The notes below the pieces were generated by a model. That model did not search any database and was not told the origin of the DNA. It saw only the letters and a list, made by a program, of their open reading frames with translations. The position numbers and the translations under genes are program-made. Below, one piece after another: positions 5,719 to 10,768 of a stretch of DNA of 10,768 bases (positions are counted from its first letter, which is position 1; each line of letters begins with the position of its first letter). Source of the DNA: an uncultured Alphaproteobacteria bacterium (GTDB lineage Bacteria; Pseudomonadota; Alphaproteobacteria; Rs-D84); contig CAMHKP010000007.1 of NCBI GenBank assembly GCA_946185785.1, forward strand, positions 1 to 10,768, in the 5' to 3' direction.

Positions 5719-6145
5719 ATGTCATTATTTCTCTCATCTTATGAAAATCGTTTGGATAACAAGGGGCGTATTTCTGTGCCGGCATCGTTTCGGGCCGCAT
5801 TAACATCTGATAAATTCGCTGGCGTTGTTTTATTGTATCGAAGGTATGTCTATGGGGCGCATGGAACAAATGGCCGCTGCAACCGATAAAATGGGCGTTT
5901 TTGACGGTACATTGGATGATATGTCGGCAATGTTGTTTGCAGATGCACGTCCGTTGTCGTTTGATGTGACGGGGCGTATTGTTATTCCGGCTGAATTATT
6001 AGCACACGCGGGTATCAAAGATTCTGCGGTGTTTGTTGGTCGCGGGAACAGTTTTCAAATCTGGAATCCAGACGAATTCAAAAAAATGCAATCTGGGGCA
6101 TTATCGCGTCTGCGTAAGGTCCGCCCAGATTTCAAGATTTCATAG
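5719..6145 (+). pseudogene. mraZ: mraZ (MraZ/AbrB-fold transcriptional regulator), frame-broken
   Basis: MraZ is a DNA-binding regulator that normally heads the division and cell-wall (dcw) cluster and represses it. The reading frame is split. The N-terminal half runs from ATG 5719 (SLFLSSYENRLDNKGRISVPASFRAAL) to about 5830, then reads into a stop at 5887. The C-terminal half continues in the +1 frame from about 5831 (CIEGMSMGRMEQM) to the stop at 6143-6145, with LSFDVTGRIVIPAELLAHAGI and FVGRGNSFQIW. Together they give both MraZ repeats, each with its D-x3-R signature (DNKGR, DVTGR). Relatives, as I recall them, have about nine residues between G-V-V and I-E-G; only 7 nt remain here, so a deletion of about 20 nt fits better than a one-base error. 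An in-frame ATG at 5686 would add 11 residues. No rsmH or ftsL follows, only a terminator. A sequencing error cannot be excluded. Confidence 0.82.
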
Positions 6146-6166
6146 TTTTTTGTTTTGTGTCCATGA

Positions 6167-6192
6167 AAAAACCGCCCAATCGGGCGGTTTTT
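6167..6192. terminator. Bidirectional terminator shared by mraZ and the hemW-pepO operon
   Basis: An 11-bp stem (6167-6177 with 6182-6192) with core CCGCCC, loop AATC, GGGCGG, flanked by A's on the left and T's on the right, so it has a U tract in both directions. It starts 21 nt after the mraZ stop and abuts the pepO stop at 6194-6196. Its core is identical to the terminator at 4763-4787. Confidence 0.9.
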
Positions 6193-6193
6193 A

Positions 6194-8182
6194 TTACCAA
6201 ATCTTTACACGTTCATTTGGCGCAATGTACATTTTGTCGCCATCGGTGATGTGATACGCATCATACCATGCGTCAATCTGGGGTAAAATGCCGTTCACAC
6301 GATTGCGTCCCAATGAATGAACGTCTATTTTCGTAAGGCGCAATTTTTCATCGTCACGTATGTTGCCCGCCCAGACGCCTGCATATGCAATAAAGAAACG
6401 CATGTCTGGGGTTAAATCAAATGCGGTATTAGATGGTGTACCAAAATTCTTGTATGCAGTATATGCAACGGTCACACCACCATAATCTGCCAGATTTTCA
6501 CCCAATGTGAATTCACCGTTCGCATGTATTCCCGGTGCGATTTCAATTTTATCAAAGAATTTGCGTAATACATTTGCACGCGTAACAAAGTTTTCACCGT
6601 CTTTTGCACCCCACCAATCACGCAGATTGCCGTCTTTATCAAACTGGCGCCCTTGGTCATCAAAGCCATGTGTCATTTCATGGCCAATAACGGATCCAAT
6701 TGCACCGTAATTAAACGCATCGTCTGCATCCATATCAAAGAACGGATATTGCAAAATGCCCGCTGGAAAGCAAATCTCGTTCGTTGATGGGTCGTAATAT
6801 GCGTTGACTTCGTGTGCGTTCATGTACCACAGCGATGGGTCTTTTTCTTTGCCGATTTTTTCCAGCCAAAAATCATCTTCGAATTTAGATACATTTACCA
6901 TGTTTTCCCACAAGGTCGCGTTTTCATCTATTTTCATTTTAGAATAATCGCGCCATTTTTCTGGGTACCCAATTTTTGCATGGAAAGTTCCCAATTTTTC
7001 CAGTGCGCGTTTTTTTGTGTCTGCCCCCATCCATTCAAGGTTTTCAATACGCAACCCCAATGCGCGTTGCAGGTTTTTAACCAATTTTTCCATACGCGAT
7101 TTTGCCGCAGATGAAAAATATTTCTTTACATACAGGTGACCGATTTCTTCGCCAAGTGTGTCGTCCAGCATTGCAACCGCACGTTTCCAACGTGGTTTCT
7201 GTTCCAGCTGTCCCGCCAAAAAGCGATTATAAAAATCAAATGTTATGTCGTATGTTGCATCGTCCAGTAATGAATCAGCCGAACCAACAACACGATATTT
7301 CAAATATGTTTTTATCAAATCAAAATCAGTGTCGTGCATTATGGCAATAGATTCACTGATTGCTTCTGGTTGGTTTATGTTTATGTATTTTGCCGCCGAT
7401 GCGCCACGTGCTGCAAGGTATGTATCCCAGTCAAAGTTTGGAAATTTTTGGCGCACTTCTTCAATTGACATTTTATGATAGTTCGCATGTGGGTCGCGCA
7501 ATTTTTCTTTTGGATAAAATGATTTTGCCATGCGTTCTTCGAACTTATAAAGTTTTTCTGCATCAACAGGTATGCCAAAATTTTTCATTTGTTTAGCAAT
7601 GAATTTTTTGTATTCAGCGCGTGCCTTGATTGATTTTTCATCGGTATCAAAATAGTAATCACGTGCCAAACCAATTCCACCCTGGCCAATGTTGTATAAA
7701 TAATGGTCGCTGTCCATTTCATCTAGCCCAACGCCATCGCCCCAAAACGCGGATGAAAATGTGTGCATTTTACCAAGGTATGCCGGTAAATCATCTGGTG
7801 ATTTCAATTCATCTATTTCAGCAATATATGGCGCAACAGGGGCGGTTTTGTCAGCGTTTAATTTGTCTGCATTCATTGCGATGCGATACAATACGCCAAT
7901 TTTACCGTTGTCATTTTCGGCTATTTCGCGTACGCGTTCAAGGTTTGTATTGCGCAAAACATCAAATGCACCATATCGTGTGTAATCGTCTGGAATTGGA
8001 TTTTTAATTGCCCAACCACGTGTTGCGTAATCGTAAAAGTCATCACCTGGTTTAACCGACAAATCCATATTTTCAATTTTTATTCCAGCGTCCATATCTT
8101 TCCCCTTTGTTATATATACTGCAGATATCGTTGCCACAACAACAGCAACAATCCCCAAAATGTTTAGAATCTTATGTTCCAT
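6194..8182 (-). CDS. pepO: M13-family zinc metallopeptidase (PepO/neprilysin-like), membrane-anchored
   Basis: A 662-aa zinc endopeptidase that cleaves short peptides, expected to act in the periplasm. Residues 7-25 form one hydrophobic segment without a lipobox, so an uncleaved signal anchor is likely. The N-terminal M13 domain (about 40-420) contains PGDDFYDYATRGW. The catalytic domain has the substrate-binding NAYY (460-463), the zinc site H501-E-x2-H505 (VIGHEMTHGFDDQGRQF), the third ligand E562 with D566 (GENLADYGG), and H622-x5-R628, matching the neprilysin substrate-binding His/Arg. It ends NERVKIW, the usual bacterial M13 C-terminus. All key residues are present and the length is normal. 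The ATG at 8182 has AGGGA about 8 nt upstream, overlapping the hemW stop. The gap to hemW is 8 nt, so the two are co-transcribed and probably translationally coupled. Confidence 0.96.
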   Translation of the reverse strand: MEHKILNILGIVAVVVATISAVYITKGKDMDAGIKIENMDLSVKPGDDFYDYATRGWAIKNPIPDDYTRYGAFDVLRNTNLERVREIAENDNGKIGVLYRIAMNADKLNADKTAPVAPYIAEIDELKSPDDLPAYLGKMHTFSSAFWGDGVGLDEMDSDHYLYNIGQGGIGLARDYYFDTDEKSIKARAEYKKFIAKQMKNFGIPVDAEKLYKFEERMAKSFYPKEKLRDPHANYHKMSIEEVRQKFPNFDWDTYLAARGASAAKYININQPEAISESIAIMHDTDFDLIKTYLKYRVVGSADSLLDDATYDITFDFYNRFLAGQLEQKPRWKRAVAMLDDTLGEEIGHLYVKKYFSSAAKSRMEKLVKNLQRALGLRIENLEWMGADTKKRALEKLGTFHAKIGYPEKWRDYSKMKIDENATLWENMVNVSKFEDDFWLEKIGKEKDPSLWYMNAHEVNAYYDPSTNEICFPAGILQYPFFDMDADDAFNYGAIGSVIGHEMTHGFDDQGRQFDKDGNLRDWWGAKDGENFVTRANVLRKFFDKIEIAPGIHANGEFTLGENLADYGGVTVAYTAYKNFGTPSNTAFDLTPDMRFFIAYAGVWAGNIRDDEKLRLTKIDVHSLGRNRVNGILPQIDAWYDAYHITDGDKMYIAPNERVKIW

Positions 8183-8190
8183 GTGTGTCC

Positions 8191-9246
8191 CTATTTAATC
8201 AAATTCACCAACAAGTCGTCCAGAATCATTATGCCATCGTCAGTTGCGTGCATGCGATTGTCGGCAATGATTATAAGTTCTGGATGATTATTTATGTATT
8301 CAATATTTAGCACATTTTTTACATCGTTTGCAAGCAATACACCACGCATTGTTCGCATGCCTGTAATAACTTTTTCAATTGCGCGTGCGGTAATTGACAT
8401 CGGTTCAAATTTTGCACCACCACCCATTTGTTCATACCATGTGCCATCTATAAATACGCGCCCCGCTGCGCCAACACCAAGGCCAATGTATGCATCACCA
8501 TCCCACACGTTTTGATTATGTCGACATTCAAATCCAGCACGCGCATAATTTGAAACTTCGTATCGTGGCAAATTTAATGTGTTTGCAATAGTGTTATACA
8601 TATCTGCCATTTCATTATTTGATGGCATATCTAAATTCATCTTGCCAAACGGTGTTGTGGGCTCAATCGTTAATTCGTACATGGAACAATGATTCAATCC
8701 AATTTGATTTATATCACGACACAGTTTTTCAACGGTCTTAGTATTATGGTTCGGTAATCCATATATAAAATCAGCGGACACACGAATATCGCGCGTCATC
8801 GCAGATTCAATTAAACGCATTGCGTCCGCTACACTATGGCGACGACCAAGAAATACTAATTCATCATCATTTAACGATTGTACCCCGATGGATAAACGAT
8901 TTACACCATGACCAATAAATTCATCTAAACATGTGGAATCCAGTGTCCCTGGGTTTGATTCAATTGTTATTTCAGCGTCATCTGCGATATTAAATTTGTT
9001 GCGCAGGTGATTCATAATCTGTGCAAAATGTTTTGTTGGTATCAGTGATGGTGTGCCACCACCAAAAAATATTGTTGGCACATCGATTTTGCCTAATTTT
9101 TCAGCCCAGTAATCTATTTCACTTAAAATCCTAGTGACATATGTGTCCCAATCTGGTTTGGCGCATGCGCGGCTAAAAAAAGCGCAATATTTGCATTTTG
9201 ATACGCAAAAAGGTACGTGAATATAAATATTATGCTGGGTTTTCAT
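8191..9246 (-). CDS. hemW: HemW, radical SAM heme chaperone (HemN-like)
   Basis: A 351-aa radical SAM protein. HemW binds heme and a [4Fe-4S] cluster and is thought to deliver heme to respiratory enzymes; it is often mis-annotated as oxygen-independent coproporphyrinogen III oxidase. The N-terminus IYIHVPFC14-x3-C18-x2-C21-AFF has the three cluster cysteines and lacks the extra Cys right after the motif that marks true HemN. Other hallmarks are FGGGTPS (61-67), ESNPG (96-100), RLSIGVQS (117-124), DFIYGLP (159-165), and the HemW-type HNQNVWDGDAYIGLGVGA stretch, followed by a short C-terminal domain. It is slightly shorter than the usual 375-380 residues. The ATG at 9246 has no Shine-Dalgarno; the predicted promoter puts the transcript start only 3-4 nt before it. 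It is the first gene of an operon with the M13 peptidase. Confidence 0.94.
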   Translation of the reverse strand: MKTQHNIYIHVPFCVSKCKYCAFFSRACAKPDWDTYVTRILSEIDYWAEKLGKIDVPTIFFGGGTPSLIPTKHFAQIMNHLRNKFNIADDAEITIESNPGTLDSTCLDEFIGHGVNRLSIGVQSLNDDELVFLGRRHSVADAMRLIESAMTRDIRVSADFIYGLPNHNTKTVEKLCRDINQIGLNHCSMYELTIEPTTPFGKMNLDMPSNNEMADMYNTIANTLNLPRYEVSNYARAGFECRHNQNVWDGDAYIGLGVGAAGRVFIDGTWYEQMGGGAKFEPMSITARAIEKVITGMRTMRGVLLANDVKNVLNIEYINNHPELIIIADNRMHATDDGIMILDDLLVNLIK

Positions 9247-9255
9247 TGTACGGGC

Positions 9256-9283
9256 ATTGTACAGCGATTAGAGTTTTGCGCAA
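9256..9283 (-). promoter_or_regulatory. Promoter of the hemW-pepO operon
   Basis: On the minus strand: TTGCGC (9278-9283), a 16-bp spacer and TACAAT (9256-9261). Transcription should begin near 9249-9250, giving an almost leaderless hemW mRNA. The -10 lies in the upstream copy of a repeated GTACAATG; the hemW ATG lies in the downstream copy. Confidence 0.6.
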
Positions 9284-9320
9284 GGAATAAATGAAAACAC
9301 TTTTTTGTAAGCTATTTTTG

Positions 9321-9329
9321 TGATATAAT
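9321..9329 (+). promoter_or_regulatory. Extended -10 promoter of the beta-barrel gene
   Basis: TGA-TATAAT (9321-9329) is a perfect -10 with an extended TGn. At -35 there is only a T run (about 9300-9306), so the extended -10 would have to carry it. The start near 9336 gives a leader of about 13 nt. Confidence 0.55.
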
Positions 9330-9348
9330 AAATCGTAATAATGGTAGG

Positions 9349-10768
9349 ATGAGGACAGGGGAAATCGCATTTTTGGCGGCTTTTTTGGCACCTTTCGCGG
9401 CATTTGCAGCGAATGAGGGTGTCCCGTCGTACTATCAAACGGCACGTGCGCCAACGGCAAATTCAGCAGCGTACGGCCAGTATTCTAATATGGGATATAC
9501 CAAGTATGTCGGGCAATCTGGACAAAAACAGATAGTCGGTACAACAACCCAGACATATCAGGTCCCACGTGTACAAATTCCAACAATATCAGCATCGCCA
9601 TCGTCATATTATTCTGGATATTCTGTGAATAGTGGCATGACGGCAAATGGTATCGCAGTGCCAGTAGAAGATGAGCCCGCCACGACAGTACGTGCCGGAT
9701 ATACGCGCAGATTCGCAGATTTCGAATTCAAGACGGGTGTGAATTCCATTCTTGAATGGGATGATATGATTTTCAATGAAATCAATGTCGGGGCCCAACA
9801 TAATTTCACATTGCGTGGTTTTGATTTGTTTGCGTATGCTGATTATTCATATGGCGATATGGCATCTGCTGGTTTGTCTATGGACTATGATTTGGAACCA
9901 TATGATTGGGCGGACGAAAGATATGGTATATTCACAATTTCAATGGGTGATCAATCTGGTCGCAGTGAACATTTGCGTTTAGGTTTTGGTGCACACCATA
10001 TTTGGGATTTGTGGGGATGGAAGATTTCACCGTCTATTGGATATGAAATTTTCAAACATAATTTGAAAATGTCTAATCATTTGTATCCAAATCCAGGGAT
10101 TTATCTGCCGTTGATGGCGACCAGTGGTGATTATGTGTTTGGTGACGAAGAAGGTAATTATTATACATTACCCACAGATGCCCCGGTCCCAAGCGATTGG
10201 TATCAGGTTTGTATGTCGCCAGAAGATATTGAATTGGTAAATTCGCCAACGCCATATGCTGTTTTAGGTACAAGTTTTATGATGACAAATTATACCAGTT
10301 CTATGGATACGGTTCCATGGGGGGTAAGTACTGGTGAATGTGTCATTATTGGTGGCGATGGTCCAATATTGGTTGATGGTACGACACATATTTATAACAC
10401 AACATGGTCTGGATTTTATGTTGGATTGGAAATTGAAAAGCAGATGACATTGGCTGATAAATTGCGCTTCTATTTCCAGTTTGGTTTACCAAAGTATTCT
10501 GCCGAAGGTATTTGGCCAAATCGTGATGACTGGCAACAAAACCCAAGCTTCTTAGACGAAGGTGACAATGGTGCATATTCGTATATGGCTGAAATGGAAT
10601 ATAATTTAAAACTGTCAAATCGTTTACAGTTGGCGTTAAAGGTTGATACGAATTATTTCCATGTTGGTAAAATAGGTGGTGAATTGTACGTCGCATCATA
10701 TGGTCAGTATTTGATTGATGAAAATGGTCAGTATACACTTAAGTCAGCTGATGGCAAGTATCTTACTG
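9349..10768 (+). CDS. Outer-membrane beta-barrel protein, family uncertain (runs off the right edge)
   Basis: There are 473 complete codons from ATG 9349 to the window edge without a stop. A signal peptide (residues 1-20, cleavage after A-F-A) indicates export. Residues 21-115 are Ser/Thr/Tyr/Gln/Gly-rich and probably a surface or periplasmic linker. From about 117 on, alternating polar/aromatic strands separated by loops are typical of an outer-membrane barrel (for example FEFKTGVNSILEWDD, TLRGFDLFAYADYSYGD, KISPSIGYEIF, TTWSGFYVGLEIEKQM, LRFYFQFGLPKYS, RLQLALKVDTNYF). Two Cys (288, 331) sit in a loop-rich region and could pair. The strand order and GDNGAYSYMAEMEY faintly recall omptins, but I do not see the omptin Asp/His catalytic set, so no protease role is claimed. 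The ATG is directly preceded by GGTAGG without a normal spacer. It is divergent from hemW. Confidence 0.87.
   Translation, partial: MRTGEIAFLAAFLAPFAAFAANEGVPSYYQTARAPTANSAAYGQYSNMGYTKYVGQSGQKQIVGTTTQTYQVPRVQIPTISASPSSYYSGYSVNSGMTANGIAVPVEDEPATTVRAGYTRRFADFEFKTGVNSILEWDDMIFNEINVGAQHNFTLRGFDLFAYADYSYGDMASAGLSMDYDLEPYDWADERYGIFTISMGDQSGRSEHLRLGFGAHHIWDLWGWKISPSIGYEIFKHNLKMSNHLYPNPGIYLPLMATSGDYVFGDEEGNYYTLPTDAPVPSDWYQVCMSPEDIELVNSPTPYAVLGTSFMMTNYTSSMDTVPWGVSTGECVIIGGDGPILVDGTTHIYNTTWSGFYVGLEIEKQMTLADKLRFYFQFGLPKYSAEGIWPNRDDWQQNPSFLDEGDNGAYSYMAEMEYNLKLSNRLQLALKVDTNYFHVGKIGGELYVASYGQYLIDENGQYTLKSADGKYLT

Noticed and set aside
5825..5889. Programmed +1 frameshifting in mraZ
   Set aside because: No slippery heptamer or downstream stimulator is seen, and the segment is also about 6-7 residues too short compared with relatives as I recall them, so deletion is the better explanation.
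10346..10738. A 130-codon minus-strand frame inside the barrel gene
   Set aside because: The plus strand encodes a continuous signal-peptide plus beta-barrel protein here. The antisense frame has no promoter or ribosome site.

Overview
The window looks like moderately AT-rich chromosomal DNA from an alphaproteobacterium, probably an uncultured host- or gut-associated lineage. Pointers are an IHF-alpha-like protein, an alphaproteobacterial-type MraZ, palindromic intergenic repeats of the kind that yield 'HPDEGRDP' and 'WIPACAGMT' when translated, and two secreted proteins that I cannot tie to a named family. The lineage is inferred from protein resemblance and composition; there is no rRNA here.

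Layout, left to right. At 1-245 (minus) lies the 5' part of an HU/IHF-family gene. It is divergent from a tRNA-Arg(CCT) gene at 341-416, and the two promoters appear to share one palindromic -35 hexamer. The tRNA is followed after 23 nt by a small Cys/His-rich membrane protein (440-769). That gene ends in a 4-nt stop-to-stop overlap with a convergent ClsC-type phospholipase D lipoprotein gene (766-2361, minus). Next comes a large secreted Cys-rich protein (2542-4743, plus) with five C-x6-C units, closed by a strong terminator. A 91-bp MITE/REP-like palindromic repeat follows at 4798-4888. Then come an unrecognised 112-aa gene (5005-5343, minus) with a tandem operator-like repeat in its promoter, and a frame-broken, orphan mraZ (5719-6145, plus). 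MraZ-box-like repeats lie upstream of mraZ. A bidirectional terminator separates mraZ from the convergent hemW-pepO operon (9246 down to 6194, minus). Divergent from hemW, an outer-membrane beta-barrel gene (9349 to the right edge, plus) runs out of the window.

Functionally much of the window concerns the cell envelope: a cardiolipin-synthase-like lipoprotein, a Cys-rich exported protein, a membrane-anchored M13 metallopeptidase and a beta-barrel protein. These are mixed with housekeeping genes: IHF-like protein, tRNA-Arg, HemW and MraZ. I see no CRISPR array, phage module, toxin-antitoxin pair or transposase. The points most worth a second look are the C-x6-C protein, the shared -35 divergent promoter, the broken orphan mraZ with its possible operator, and the tandem TGTATTTACA operator.
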